From an uncultured bacterium (lineage in GTDB: Bacteria; Bacillota; Clostridia; Lachnospirales; Lachnospiraceae): a DNA stretch of 64,000 nucleotides. The stretch spans positions 1-64,000 of the forward strand of contig CANDBT010000012.1 in NCBI GenBank assembly GCA_947383005.1. Reading direction: 5' to 3'. Below are positions 23,832 through 32,983 of this stretch, in pieces (positions within the stretch are counted from its first letter, which is position 1; every line of letters starts with the position of its first letter). The position numbers and the translations under genes are program-made. The notes under the pieces are model-generated. The model made no database searches. It was not told the origin of the DNA and was given only the letters and a program-made list of their open reading frames with translations.

Positions 23832-24698
23832 ATGAAAAAGATGAATGACAGGGAACGTACTTATTTGGTCATGACTCTCCCGATTCTGGCGCTGTTTTTC
23901 TGCTTTAACACGCTGCCTTTGATCAAGGGTTTTGTTTACAGCTTTACAAATTTTAAGGGATATGGCTCTTATGACTGGGTGGGGCTGCGCAATTATGTGG
24001 ATTTGTTCCAGGATGTCCGCGTGGGCAAGTCTTATCTTTTTACCATCAAGATGGCGGTGGTTTCCACGCTGGTGGTGAATGTGCTGAGCCTGGTTCTGGC
24101 TCTGGGACTGAACAGCAAGATTAAATTCAAGAGCACGCTCAGGGGCCTTTACTTTATTCCCAATATTTTGGGCGCATTGGTAGTAGGCTACATTTTCAAC
24201 TACTTTTTTACCTATATTCTTCCTGCCGTCTTTAAGATGATGGGCGGTCCGGGAACCAGTATGCTGGCAAGCACAAGGTGGGCCTGGGTGGCGATTGTGG
24301 CAGTTTGCGCCTGGCAGTCGGTTGCCATGAACACCATCATCTACATATCCGGTATCCAGACGGTTCCGGCGGATGTGTACGAGGCGGGGGCTATCGATGG
24401 CGCTACCGGGTGGTTCAAGTTCAGAACCTTGACATTTCCCCTGATTCTGCCGTTTTTCAGCATTAATATGGTGCTGTGCATGAAGAATTTCCTGATGGTG
24501 TTTGATCAGATCGTGGCATTGACCAAGGGCGGCCCGGCTCAGAGTACGGAGTCGATCTCTTACCTGATTTATAATAACGGCATGTCAGGAGGCCAGTTTG
24601 GCTTCCAGAGCGCCAACGCGGTGGTGTTCTTTGTGCTGATTGTGATACTTTCCGTAGCCCAGATGACCTTCAGTGGGAAAAAGGAGGAGCAGTTATAA
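23832..24698 (+). CDS. ABC sugar permease, MalF type
   Basis: A 288-residue inner-membrane permease with six hydrophobic segments and the EAA loop EAGAIDGATGWFKFRTLTFPLILP, which docks the ATPase. GGAAAGGAG precedes the ATG at 23832, which is preferred over the longer frame from 23784. Its stop overlaps the next start (TAATG). The operon has no ATP-binding subunit, so a shared MsmX/MsiK-type ATPase encoded elsewhere is expected. Confidence 0.92.
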   Translation: MKKMNDRERTYLVMTLPILALFFCFNTLPLIKGFVYSFTNFKGYGSYDWVGLRNYVDLFQDVRVGKSYLFTIKMAVVSTLVVNVLSLVLALGLNSKIKFKSTLRGLYFIPNILGALVVGYIFNYFFTYILPAVFKMMGGPGTSMLASTRWAWVAIVAVCAWQSVAMNTIIYISGIQTVPADVYEAGAIDGATGWFKFRTLTFPLILPFFSINMVLCMKNFLMVFDQIVALTKGGPAQSTESISYLIYNNGMSGGQFGFQSANAVVFFVLIVILSVAQMTFSGKKEEQL

Positions 24699-25546
24699 TG
24701 AAAGAGAATGGAAAAGTGAAGGAAAAAGTGAACTGGCCCATAACGATTCTTTTGATGATGGGACTGATTACTATTGTGTTTCCCCTTTATATGGCCATTG
24801 TAATTGCGTTTAAGCAGCCGAGCGATATGACCAACAGCATATCCGGCATTCTCTCCCTGCCCAAAAGCTGGAGCCTGGCCAATTTTGCAGAGGCAATGCG
24901 GGTGACGGATTTCTGGCGCTCTCTGTTTAACAGTTTTCTTATTACGATAGTGAACCTTGTCATTTCCATTGCGGTTCATTCGGTGATCGGCTATGCGGTG
25001 GGAAGAAACAAGGCCGGAAGCAAATTTTATAATTTTGTGTACTTGTACATTGTAAGCGGTATGTTCGTGCCCTTTGCCATCCTGATGATGCCTCTGGTGA
25101 AGCAGACAGCTCAGCTGGGAATCGCAAATGTGGCTGGCGTTATTATCTGTTATGTGGTATTCTATATGCCGATGAACATGCTTTTGTATTCGGGATATCT
25201 GGTCAATATTCCGGTGGCACTGGAGGAGGCGGCCCGGGTGGACGGGGCCAGCACCTGGAGAACCTACTGGAGCATTATTTTCCCGATTATGAAGCCCATG
25301 CATGCGACCGTGGCTGTTTTGACGGCCCTTGGGACCTGGAATGATGTGATGACTCCGCTTGTCATCATGTCCGGCGGCGGCATGAACACCCTGCCTCTGG
25401 CGCAGATGACGTTCCAGACGCAGTTCGGCACCAATTACAATCTTGCCTTTGCGTCTTATCTGCTGGCGCTGATTCCGATTCTGATTTTCTATCTGTTCTG
25501 TCAGAAGCAGATTCTAAACGGGGTTGTAAACGGCGCGGTGAAGTGA
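24698..25546 (+). CDS. ABC sugar permease, MalG type
   Basis: A 282-residue permease with six predicted membrane helices and the EAA motif EEAARVDGASTWRTYWSIIFPIMKP. Pairs with the upstream MalF-type permease to form the transmembrane channel. The start codon overlaps the stop of the upstream gene. Confidence 0.92.
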   Translation: MKENGKVKEKVNWPITILLMMGLITIVFPLYMAIVIAFKQPSDMTNSISGILSLPKSWSLANFAEAMRVTDFWRSLFNSFLITIVNLVISIAVHSVIGYAVGRNKAGSKFYNFVYLYIVSGMFVPFAILMMPLVKQTAQLGIANVAGVIICYVVFYMPMNMLLYSGYLVNIPVALEEAARVDGASTWRTYWSIIFPIMKPMHATVAVLTALGTWNDVMTPLVIMSGGGMNTLPLAQMTFQTQFGTNYNLAFASYLLALIPILIFYLFCQKQILNGVVNGAVK

Positions 25547-25631
25547 CTGTTACAGGAAGCGACAAATAGCTTTGTCATTTCCTGTCGTTTAAAAAGTAAG
25601 AGGCATATTTTTGTGAAGGAGATAATTTTCA

Positions 25632-27305
25632 ATGGAGAGACAATGGTGGCATAACAAGGTTGCGTATCAGATTTATCCGAAAAGCTTTTATGATTCTAAT
25701 GGGGACGGGATTGGGGATATTCCCGGCATTATGGAAAAATTAGATTATTTAAAGGATCTGGGAGTGGATATTCTCTGGATTTCTCCGGTGTACCAGTCGC
25801 CGTTGGCGGACCAGGGATATGATATCTCCGATTACTATGAGATTGATCCTCGCTTTGGCACCATGAAGGATATGGAAGCATTGATTGCGGAGGCAAAAAA
25901 GCGCCAGATGTATATACTGATGGATCTGGTGATCAACCATTGTTCGGATGAACATGTGTGGTTTCAGAAGGCCATGGCGGATCCGGAGGGGGAGTACGGG
26001 AACTTCTTTTACCTGGCGGATCAGAAGGCCGGGAGGCCGTGCAACTGGCGTTCCTATTTTGGAGGCTCTGTGTGGGAACCGCTGCCGGGTACGGATAAAC
26101 AGTACCTTCATATGTTTCACAAAAAGCAGCCGGATTTGAACTGGGAAAATCCCAGGGTGCGGCAGGAAATCTATAAGATGATCAACTGGTGGTTGGAAAA
26201 GGGCGTGGCCGGATTCCGCCTGGACGCTATCATCAATATCAAAAAGGCCTTGCCGGTAAAGGACTATCCGGCAGACCGGCCGGACGGCTTAGCGGACGCG
26301 TCAGTGATGCTGGCCCATGCGGAGGGAATCGGCGCGTTTTTGAAGGAAATGAAAGAGGAAACCTTCAAGAAGCACCATGCCTTCACAGTGGGAGAGGTAT
26401 TTAATGAGAAACCGGAGGAGCTGGCGGCTTTTATCGGGGACGAAGGATATTTCTCCAGCATGTTTGATTTTCGCGAGACGGTCATGGGCAGCAGCCCGAA
26501 GGGATGGTATGACAACCGGCCGGTGACGGGGGAGGAGTATAAGGCAGCATGCTTTGAGTCTCAGGAGAGAAGCGCCGGGATAGGATTCTACTCTAATATC
26601 ATTGAGAATCATGACGAACCCAGGGGAGTCAGCCATTATCTGCCAGAGGGACAGGTGTGCGAGGCGTCAAAGAAAATGCTGGCCGGACTGTATTTTATGC
26701 TGCGGGGCATTCCTTTTATCTATCAGGGGCAGGAAATCGGCATGGAGAATGTGGATTTTACCTCCATTGACCAGGTGGATGACATATCCTCAAAAGCAGA
26801 ATACAAGGCGGCCTTGGAGGCAGGGGTTTCAGAGGAAAAGGCGATGGAGGCGGTGAAGCGCTACAGCCGTGACAATGCCAGAACGCCTATGCAGTGGAGC
26901 GGGCAAAGCCACGGAGGATTTACAAAAGGGACGCCGTGGATTAGGGAAAATCCCAACTATCTTCAGATTAATGTGGAGGAGCAGCGGGGACGGGAGGATT
27001 CTGTCTTTCAGTTCTACCGCGGCCTGATTGCCCTGCGCAAGAACCCGGAGTATGAGGACAGCCTGATTTATGGGGCCTGCATTCCCTGGCTGAGGGAGCA
27101 GAAGAATCTGATGGCGTATCTGCGCAAAGGCGATTCGCAGACCCTGCTGGTGATGGGGAATTTTCAGGAAACGCCCCAGAGGGTGAAGCTTCCGGGTGCG
27201 TATGAAAAGGTGCTGATCAATAATCTGGATTGCCTGGATGGGGAGGCAGACGGCGAGGTTTGCCTGGGGGGATGGCAGTTTGTGGTTTTGGAGATGAGGA
27301 TGTAA
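25632..27305 (+). CDS. GH13 alpha-glucosidase / dextran glucosidase, second copy
   Basis: A 557-residue GH13_31-type enzyme related to but clearly diverged from the one at 20798. Nucleophile D198 (GFRLDAI), acid/base E255 (TVGEVFN) and D328 (NHDEPR) are present, with WWHNKVAYQIYPKSF and LVINHCSDEH. Having two such enzymes with different active-site loops (NHDRPR versus NHDEPR) suggests different linkage or chain-length preference. AAGGAG precedes the ATG. Last gene of the operon. Confidence 0.94.
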   Translation: MERQWWHNKVAYQIYPKSFYDSNGDGIGDIPGIMEKLDYLKDLGVDILWISPVYQSPLADQGYDISDYYEIDPRFGTMKDMEALIAEAKKRQMYILMDLVINHCSDEHVWFQKAMADPEGEYGNFFYLADQKAGRPCNWRSYFGGSVWEPLPGTDKQYLHMFHKKQPDLNWENPRVRQEIYKMINWWLEKGVAGFRLDAIINIKKALPVKDYPADRPDGLADASVMLAHAEGIGAFLKEMKEETFKKHHAFTVGEVFNEKPEELAAFIGDEGYFSSMFDFRETVMGSSPKGWYDNRPVTGEEYKAACFESQERSAGIGFYSNIIENHDEPRGVSHYLPEGQVCEASKKMLAGLYFMLRGIPFIYQGQEIGMENVDFTSIDQVDDISSKAEYKAALEAGVSEEKAMEAVKRYSRDNARTPMQWSGQSHGGFTKGTPWIRENPNYLQINVEEQRGREDSVFQFYRGLIALRKNPEYEDSLIYGACIPWLREQKNLMAYLRKGDSQTLLVMGNFQETPQRVKLPGAYEKVLINNLDCLDGEADGEVCLGGWQFVVLEMRM

Positions 27306-27343
27306 TTAAAGAGGTGCTGTGGCTTTGAGAAAATAGCAGAAAA

Positions 27344-27385
27344 TCCGGCAGAATGCGCCAATGACGTATTTTGCCGGACTTTTTC
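27344..27385 (+). terminator. Terminator of GH13/ABC operon
   Basis: TCCGGCA.AAT.CG pairs with CG.ATT.TGCCGGA around a 7-nt loop, followed by CTTTTTC. A strong intrinsic terminator 40 bp after the last gene. Confidence 0.88.
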
Positions 27386-27399
27386 AATCTCTATAGGAA

Positions 27400-27730
27400 T
27401 GCTCGTCTCATGAAACAAAAACACTTTGCTTAAGACACATATTCTAAGATAAAGAATTTCTGCTTGACTATATGGTCAAAGTGACAACTTATGTCTGACA
27501 AAAGACATAAAACAACTGACATCACTATTTTTGTCAAGACATTAATCGCTTTGCTAATTAACCATGAATAAGCATAGTTGTCAGACCAAAGGATATGTCC
27601 TGTCTGAATCGCTATAAGGATAAATAAAATCACAATAAACTTATGGTAAAGCATCGAAAAATATGGTAAACTTATACAGAAACTCTCTCTGTAAAGTCTT
27701 TTAAAGCCGTTAATCGATTAGAGGGGAATT
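27400..27730. other. AT-rich gap without supported gene
   Basis: No gene is supported here. TTAATCGCTTTGCTAATTAACCATG looks like a decayed copy of the ACTAATCGCTTCGCTGATTA module found at repeat ends, and GACAAC...GTTGTC and GACATA.../TATGTC arms are present, so this is probably an old palindromic element. A 74-codon hydrophobic minus-strand frame lies inside but has no ribosome site. Confidence 0.4.
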
Positions 27731-27732
27731 GT

Positions 27733-27972
27733 TCAGCCGTTTTTTATTAGTTCCTGAAACAGATGGATGGTATCCATATCTTCTCGGGACAGCTTTATGT
27801 TAGAGCTGATTGTTTTTCCTTCCGGAGTAGTAATTTTGAATTCAACAATGCTTCCCTCCGCCAGCCCATGAGAATAGGCTGCTTTTAAAAATTGAGGGAA
27901 TTTGGGATGATTTTGGACGAAACGGTTCCAGGAAGTTTTGAGCTGCATAAATAACATTGGATTGATTGCCAT
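27733..27972 (-). CDS. Small conserved-type cytoplasmic protein
   Basis: A 79-residue protein of unknown function. The N-terminal half is aromatic and basic (QLKTSWNRFVQNHPKFPQFLKAA), the C-terminal half looks like a small beta-rich domain (GSIVEFKITTPEGKTISSNIKL) ending in an acidic helix. AAGGAG lies 8 nt before the ATG, so it is a real gene. It is transcribed alone, away from its neighbours. Confidence 0.75.
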   Translation of the reverse strand: MAINPMLFMQLKTSWNRFVQNHPKFPQFLKAAYSHGLAEGSIVEFKITTPEGKTISSNIKLSREDMDTIHLFQELIKNG

Positions 27973-28029
27973 GAGGAGTCTCCTTTTATTGGGGGTATTT
28001 GGAAAAACGTGCCGGCGAGGCGTTTTGTC

Positions 28030-28085
28030 GGTTTCAAGTTCAAAAATCCTCTTGCAAGCAAGCTCGCATCGGATTTTTGACTCTA
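28030..28085. repeat. Inverted copy of the 6.12-kb repeat
   Basis: GTTCAAAAATCCTCTTGCAAG and GCATCGGATTTTTG are the reverse complement of the modules at 6118-6168. The AAAATCC and GGATTTT arms can form a hairpin. Confidence 0.6.
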
Positions 28086-28095
28086 GTACAACCCG

Positions 28096-28235
28096 ATTTA
28101 AATAACCTTATGTTTCGCTGGTCTGCTTTTCCGATAGCATATAGGAAAAATGCTTAGCATAGCACCACTACGCCTCTGCTTTTTCCTGTGTATTCTCGAA
28201 AAAGCATCCTCAGCGAAACAGCAAGGTATTTAAAT
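28096..28235. repeat. 140-bp imperfect palindrome
   Basis: ATTTAAATAACCTTATG-TTTCGCTG at 28096-28120 pairs with CAGCGAAAC-AGCAAGGTATT at 28211-28235, a 25-bp arm with few mismatches. Between the arms CTGCTTTTCC / GGAAAAA and GAAAAAGCA modules recur. It could be a decayed mobile element or a structured transcript; no gene is present. Confidence 0.65.
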
Positions 28236-28321
28236 TGGCTTATACTGGTATCATATCATATTTTTAACAAAGTGCAAACAGCAGTATCTCAATATGTTTT
28301 GACCCCATAGCTATAGTGTTA

Positions 28322-28366
28322 CTGTTCACAGATACCCTGTGAACGTAACCGCATATGCCCATTAGA
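28322..28366. repeat. Solo left end of R3-type element
   Basis: GTTACTGTTCACAGATACCC, TGTGAACGTAACCGCATATG match the left 45 bp of the element at 6845. The rest is absent, so this is a truncated copy upstream of the EIIB-ROK gene. Confidence 0.7.
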
Positions 28367-28481
28367 AATCGCCCCGTGAAACGTAATCTATATCCTTATA
28401 TGACTGTTTGGCGGAGAGCAATATTTGGATATGAGCAGTAATCACTAAGATTACCATAAAAGAAAGGAAAATCGTGCACAG

Positions 28482-29942
28482 ATGGAAAAGATAGAAAGAG
28501 AACAAAATCTGGATTTGTTTCGTCAGTGGGTTTGGAAGCAGGAAAGTGAAGATTATCAAATGCACCCGTCGGGATTGGAAAAACAGAAAATTGCTCTCGA
28601 AGCTGAATATTGCCGGGGAGAAGTGGCATTTTATCCTGAGGAAATCGTCGAGTTGTGTGTTGTCAGTAAACTGAATGAGCAGAATATTTTTTATCTGCAT
28701 TTTCAAATGGGAAGTTTGGAATACGCCAAAGAGCGGTTCCAGGAGATGCGGGAGGCCATAGAGAGCCTTAGGGTAAAGCCGCCGACAAAAATTTTGTTAA
28801 GCTGCTCCTGTGGGATTACTACCTATTATTTTGTGGATAAATTGAATCAGACTTCCGACTTGTTAAATTTGGATTATGAGTTTTCGGCGGCGTCTTATAC
28901 GAATCTGTACAGTGAGGGCAGCCAGTATGATGCCATTTTTCTTGCGCCGCAGATTGCTTACATGTGTGATTCTGTGAAAAAGACTTTGCCTAATGTGTGC
29001 GTGGAGACAATACCGCCTAAGCTGTTTGCGGCATATGACGTTCGGCAGTTTTATGAATTGGTGGAGAATACGTTAAATAAAGAAAAGATAACCAGGAATT
29101 TTCCCAAGCCGGCAGCAGAGCATCAGGAACCAGTATGCCATAATTGCCGCTTGGCCTGTCAGGTGCTTGCGATTGCCCTGCTTCGGCGCGATTATGCGAA
29201 ATATCATGCGCTGGTCCGGATTTATGGGAAAAACGGTGAGGTGGTTTACAATAAAGATATTATTAAAGACAAATTTTCCATAAATGATATCTATGATATC
29301 TGTGATACGGTTTTTGCCAGGCATCCGAAAATAAAAAAAGTGTGCATGGCCATGCCCGGGATTATTAATGAACAGGGAGTTACGTTAAAGCCGCTTGAAT
29401 TGGATCATCTGGATATGGTCGGCATTCTTTCCCGGAAATACAAGGCAGAGGTAACGATTGAGAATGATGTCAATTGCGTTGCGTTGGGGTATTATGCCTG
29501 TCATAAAGAGTACAGCTCGATCAGCGTATTGTTTCAGCCGATTATCGGGCGGGTAGGCGGTATGGGAAGCCTTCACGAGGGAAAGCTGATCAAAGGGCTG
29601 CGCAATGTGGCCGGCGAGATTCAGTATATGCCTATTGTCCATGATTCTTTGACCAATCCTCTGTGGAAGACTCCGGAGGGCGCCAGGAAGCTGGCCAGCC
29701 AATATTTGTCTTCGGTTATCAGTATTCTTGGGCCAGAGATGATTTTGCTGTATGGCAGATTATTTTGGGATGTGGAAGAGCTTCGGATGGAGCTGGCCAA
29801 GATTATTCCCGAAAGTTATATTCCCGAGTTCCGTCATCTTGACCATGTGAAGGAGTATATGCTGCTGGGGGCTATGGTTGCTTGCGGAAGTATAGAAGAG
29901 GTCTGGGAATCCATGAGGAAAGGGAGTTTTTGGTGGCGGTAA
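28482..29942 (+). CDS. PTS EIIB-like domain fused to ROK domain
   Basis: A 486-residue unusual fusion. Residues 1-100 form a helical N-terminal region without a recognisable HTH. Residues about 103-195 look like a lactose/cellobiose-type PTS EIIB domain, with the phosphocysteine P-loop position KILLSCSCGITTYYFVDKL and YDAIFLAPQIAYM. From about 225 a ROK (repressor/ORF/sugar kinase) domain follows: VCMAMPGIINEQG, VTIENDVNCVALGYY, and GEIQYMP. The ROK zinc motif CxCGxxGC is not seen; CHNCRLAC at about 212 is a different Cys cluster. It may sense PTS phosphorylation state. It is followed 60 bp later by a phosphatase gene. Confidence 0.78.
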   Translation: MEKIEREQNLDLFRQWVWKQESEDYQMHPSGLEKQKIALEAEYCRGEVAFYPEEIVELCVVSKLNEQNIFYLHFQMGSLEYAKERFQEMREAIESLRVKPPTKILLSCSCGITTYYFVDKLNQTSDLLNLDYEFSAASYTNLYSEGSQYDAIFLAPQIAYMCDSVKKTLPNVCVETIPPKLFAAYDVRQFYELVENTLNKEKITRNFPKPAAEHQEPVCHNCRLACQVLAIALLRRDYAKYHALVRIYGKNGEVVYNKDIIKDKFSINDIYDICDTVFARHPKIKKVCMAMPGIINEQGVTLKPLELDHLDMVGILSRKYKAEVTIENDVNCVALGYYACHKEYSSISVLFQPIIGRVGGMGSLHEGKLIKGLRNVAGEIQYMPIVHDSLTNPLWKTPEGARKLASQYLSSVISILGPEMILLYGRLFWDVEELRMELAKIIPESYIPEFRHLDHVKEYMLLGAMVACGSIEEVWESMRKGSFWWR

Positions 29943-30002
29943 TGTTTATGGGAGGATGGCAAAGGTTCCAGGAGTATATTCTGATGAAAGGTGGGGAAGC
30001 TC

Positions 30003-30758
30003 ATGGCTAATAAGGTTTATGCGATATCTGACCTTCACGGCCATTACGAGATTTTTTTGGCTATGCTGAAAAAAATTCATTTTGACAGTAGCGACCGGCT
30101 GTATATTTTGGGGGATTGCAATGACAGGGGCGAGAAAGCCATGGAGATTTATCATTTTATCCGGCAGAATCCGGATAACATCATTTTGCTGAAGGGTAAT
30201 CATGAGCTGATGATGCGGGATTTTTTGCTGAAAAATGACAGGGAATGTCTTTGCGGAAGTCTCTGGCAGTCTGACGGCGGGGCAAAAACCATGGAAAATA
30301 TGGAACGTTTCTTGCGGGAAGGGTGTGAAAACGAACGGGATTTCTGTGATAAAAGGAAAAGCTTCCAGCGCTGGCTGATTGACTATGTGGATTCTTTGCC
30401 GGCGTGCCTGGAAATCAATGTGGGCGGGCAGAGCGTGGTGCTGGTCCACGGAGGAGTAAATCCGGAAGTCCCCCTTGATAAGCAGGACGAGGAACTCTGT
30501 ACCTGGCTGCGGGACTGGTTTTATCTGGCGCCGGGCATAAAAGGGAAAACGGTTGTTTTCGGGCATACCCCGCTGTGCTATGTCAACAGCGACCGGTCGT
30601 TTGATGTGTGGTTTGATCCGGTTCATGAGGATAAAATCGGTATCGACGGCGGTGTCGGTTTTTTTGACGACGGCCAGCTTAACTGCCTTTGCCTTAATGA
30701 TATGTCGGTGACGGTAATTCATAAAAAACATAACGGGACAGATTGTTGTTCACGTTAG
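30003..30758 (+). CDS. PP1-like Ser/Thr protein phosphatase / metallophosphoesterase
   Basis: A 251-residue calcineurin-type metallophosphoesterase. Metal-binding motifs are complete: DLHGH (GDxHG position), GDCNDRG, GNHE, VHGG and FGHTP. It hydrolyses phosphate esters, possibly phosphoproteins or diadenosine polyphosphate. The ATG at 30003 (GGTGGGGAAG upstream) is preferred to the GTG at 29991. The last residues (DCCSR) and stop codon are supplied by the repeat element that begins at about 30741. Confidence 0.87.
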   Translation: MANKVYAISDLHGHYEIFLAMLKKIHFDSSDRLYILGDCNDRGEKAMEIYHFIRQNPDNIILLKGNHELMMRDFLLKNDRECLCGSLWQSDGGAKTMENMERFLREGCENERDFCDKRKSFQRWLIDYVDSLPACLEINVGGQSVVLVHGGVNPEVPLDKQDEELCTWLRDWFYLAPGIKGKTVVFGHTPLCYVNSDRSFDVWFDPVHEDKIGIDGGVGFFDDGQLNCLCLNDMSVTVIHKKHNGTDCCSR

Positions 30759-30933
30759 GATTAATCACTCCGCTGATTAGCCATGGGCAGATATCATTAT
30801 GGGGTAAAGCATATGCCCCCGTCTACACTCCGTTCCGGTCGGTTCTAAACAAGCGCCACTGGCGCTTAGAACCCGAAGGCAATTTAACATGGGCATATGC
30901 GGTTACGTTCACAGGGTACCTGTGAACAGTAAC
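30741..30933. mobile_element. R3-type element, reverse orientation (R4)
   Basis: Nearly identical to the reverse complement of 6845-7037, including the nested AAGCGCCACTGGCGCTT hairpin and the GTGAACAGTAAC end (30922-30933). The left end is degenerate (GATTGTTGTTCAC) and no target duplication is clear. It overlaps the 3' end of the phosphatase gene and lies upstream of galE. Confidence 0.82.
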
Positions 30934-31022
30934 ATAAAAATACCTTCTGCCCGGTCAAAAGGCTTGCATTATTGAGGGCAATGGGCTATAATCCTTTTAT
31001 GCAGAATAAGGAGGGATGCCAT

Positions 31023-32045
31023 ATGGCTACTATTTTGGTTACAGGGGGCGCCGGATATATCGGCAGCCATACCTGTGTGGAGCTTTTGCAGGCAGATTAT
31101 GATGTGGTTGTGGTGGACAACTTGTGTAATTCCAGCAAAGAATCATTAAAGAGAGTAGAAGAGATTACCGGGAAGCCCGTGACTTTCTATGAGGTGGATT
31201 TGCTGGACGAGCCGGCTTTGACCCATGTGTTTGACAATGAAAACATTGACGGGGTGATTCATTTTGCCGGTTTGAAAGCGGTTGGCGAGTCGGTATATAA
31301 ACCGTTGGAATATTACCACAACAATATTACGGGAACCCTGATTTTGTGTGATGTGATGCGCAAGCATGGGGTGAAGAGCATTGTATTCAGCTCTTCCGCT
31401 ACGGTGTATGGAGATCCGGCATTTGTTCCTATTACAGAAGAGTGTCCCAAAGGGGATATCACCAATCCTTATGGAAGAACAAAAGGTATGTTGGAGCAAA
31501 TTCTTACCGATTTGCATACTGCGGATCCGGAATGGAAGGTTATGCTGCTGCGCTATTTCAATCCGATCGGCGCCCATAAGTCAGGAAGGATCGGCGAGAA
31601 TCCAAGAGGCATTCCTAACAATTTATTGCCTTATATTACCCAGGTGGCGGTGGGAAAGCTGGTGTGTTTGGGAGTTTTTGGCAATGATTATGATACGCCG
31701 GACGGAACTTGCATTCGCGATTATATCCATGTGGTAGATTTGGCAGATGGCCATGTGAAAGCGTTAAATAAGATGGCCGGTGAGAAGGGCGGTGTTTGGA
31801 TTTATAATCTGGGCACGGGTACCGGCTACAGTGTGTTGGACGTAATCAATGCGTTTGAAGAGGCCAATGATCTGAAGATCAATTATGTATTTAAGGATCG
31901 CCGTGCGGGAGATATCCCTGCCTGCTATGCAAATCCGGCCAAGGCGGAGAAGGAGCTGGGCTGGAAAGCTCAGAACGGTATCCGGGAGATGTGTGAGGAT
32001 TCCTGGAGATGGCAAAAGAACAACCCCAATGGATATGAGGAATAG
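31023..32045 (+). CDS. galE: UDP-glucose 4-epimerase
   Basis: A 340-residue short-chain dehydrogenase-type epimerase interconverting UDP-glucose and UDP-galactose (Leloir pathway, cell-surface sugar supply). The NAD-binding motif [11 protein letters not shown] is near the N-terminus, with the catalytic S-x-Y-x3-K set in SSSATVYGD and [11 protein letters not shown]. The ATG at 31023 follows AAGGAGGG; an upstream frame to 30972 is not needed. Confidence 0.96.
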   Translation: MATILVTGGAGYIGSHTCVELLQADYDVVVVDNLCNSSKESLKRVEEITGKPVTFYEVDLLDEPALTHVFDNENIDGVIHFAGLKAVGESVYKPLEYYHNNITGTLILCDVMRKHGVKSIVFSSSATVYGDPAFVPITEECPKGDITNPYGRTKGMLEQILTDLHTADPEWKVMLLRYFNPIGAHKSGRIGENPRGIPNNLLPYITQVAVGKLVCLGVFGNDYDTPDGTCIRDYIHVVDLADGHVKALNKMAGEKGGVWIYNLGTGTGYSVLDVINAFEEANDLKINYVFKDRRAGDIPACYANPAKAEKELGWKAQNGIREMCEDSWRWQKNNPNGYEE

Positions 32046-32070
32046 GAAACAGAGGTGATTGTGCGCCTGA

Positions 32071-32116
32071 GAATGGGGCTGTCGCAAAATTCTTTTTGCA
32101 ACAGCCCTATTCTTCC
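32071..32116 (+). terminator. galE terminator
   Basis: AATGGGGCTGT and ACAGCCCTATT, with a second GCAAAA/TTTTTGC step, form a long stem. T-rich sequence follows. Because DUF4364 converges on this region it may work in both directions. Confidence 0.75.
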
Positions 32117-32138
32117 GCATTTTGGTGGGAGATATTAT

Positions 32139-32176
32139 GTTACTGCCCACCTCATGACTAATCGCTTCGCTGATTA
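32139..32176. repeat. Solo repeat end overlapping DUF4364 stop
   Basis: GTTACTGCCCAC followed by CATGACTAATCGCTTCGCTG matches the right end of R3/R4-type elements. It ends on the stop codon (32174-32176) of the convergent DUF4364 gene. Confidence 0.65.
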
Positions 32177-32701
32177 TTCGTCGTCTCTCATTAATGTTTT
32201 CATGATAAAAGCATAGATTTCCTGGCTTCGCTCTTCCCATCGGGAGCACATCCATTCGGCCTGCTCTTTGTCTGGAACGGAAAGTTCCAGGTTAATTAAA
32301 GTACTGCGTCCTTCACGTACTTCGCAGTGGATTATGTAGTCTTGCGTGGTGGATTTATAATAATCGGAGAGAGTACCTGCCTCGTTGCGCATACGGAACC
32401 GGTTCTCTTTTAAATATTGATCCATATCCTCGATGATAGCGGGGGCAATGTTTTTGCCAAAGAACCCCAGGGTTTCTTCCCCTTCCCGCGTGATTTCATA
32501 GCGGGTGCTGTTGTGAGAAGACTCGGCGCGGATCAGCCCGGATTCCTCCAGTTCATTTAAAGCCTGCTGGAGGGTGAAGTAGCTGGCATACTCATGCTGG
32601 AGAAAAAAGTCTGACAATTGAGCATTTGTCAGCGGGAAATTCACCTGCTTTAGCATATAGAGGTTCATCAATTTATAAAGAGTCATAGGTTCCGATAACA
32701 T
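32174..32701 (-). CDS. DUF4364 winged-helix protein
   Basis: A 175-residue protein of the DUF4364 family, found mainly in Clostridia. An N-terminal winged helix (LYKLMNLYMLKQVNFPLTNAQLSDFFLQ, ALNELEESGLIRAE, YEITREGEETLGFF) is followed by a mixed alpha/beta domain. Probably a transcriptional regulator; ligand and targets unknown. AGAGG precedes the ATG. Its stop codon is the outer edge of a repeat end. Confidence 0.87.
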   Translation of the reverse strand: MLSEPMTLYKLMNLYMLKQVNFPLTNAQLSDFFLQHEYASYFTLQQALNELEESGLIRAESSHNSTRYEITREGEETLGFFGKNIAPAIIEDMDQYLKENRFRMRNEAGTLSDYYKSTTQDYIIHCEVREGRSTLINLELSVPDKEQAEWMCSRWEERSQEIYAFIMKTLMRDDE

Positions 32702-32799
32702 TAGTGGTACCTCTTTTCCAAACTTTTTCTATATCATACCAATTTAAATCTTTTAAATCAAGTGAAAATATGCTAAGATAGATGAAATGGCAAGAAATG

Positions 32800-32919
32800 G
32801 TCACTGTTCATGCCGTGGCTGTCACTTTGCTGGTCAGCTATGGGCTAATAGATTTTGGAGTCAAAATATATGTTCCATTGCGCAGGCAATTGAAAATGGG
32901 CAAACCGGCAAACAGTAAC
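32800..32919. repeat. Degenerate MITE-like element before DUF5717 gene
   Basis: GTCACTGTTCAT at the left and GGCAAACAGTAAC at the right are diverged forms of the terminal repeats, 120 bp apart. The interior contains TTGCGCAGGCAATTGAAAAT modules. No clear target duplication; an old copy. Confidence 0.55.
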
Positions 32920-32983
32920 AGGACAAATTGCTATTCAGAGACAAACCCATAAGCGGTAACGAGAAATGTAAACAGGTGGTACT

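Noticed and set aside
27430-27654. Hydrophobic 74-codon minus-strand frame
   Set aside because: AT-rich DNA makes hydrophobic frames by chance; no ribosome site, and the segment contains decayed repeat modules.
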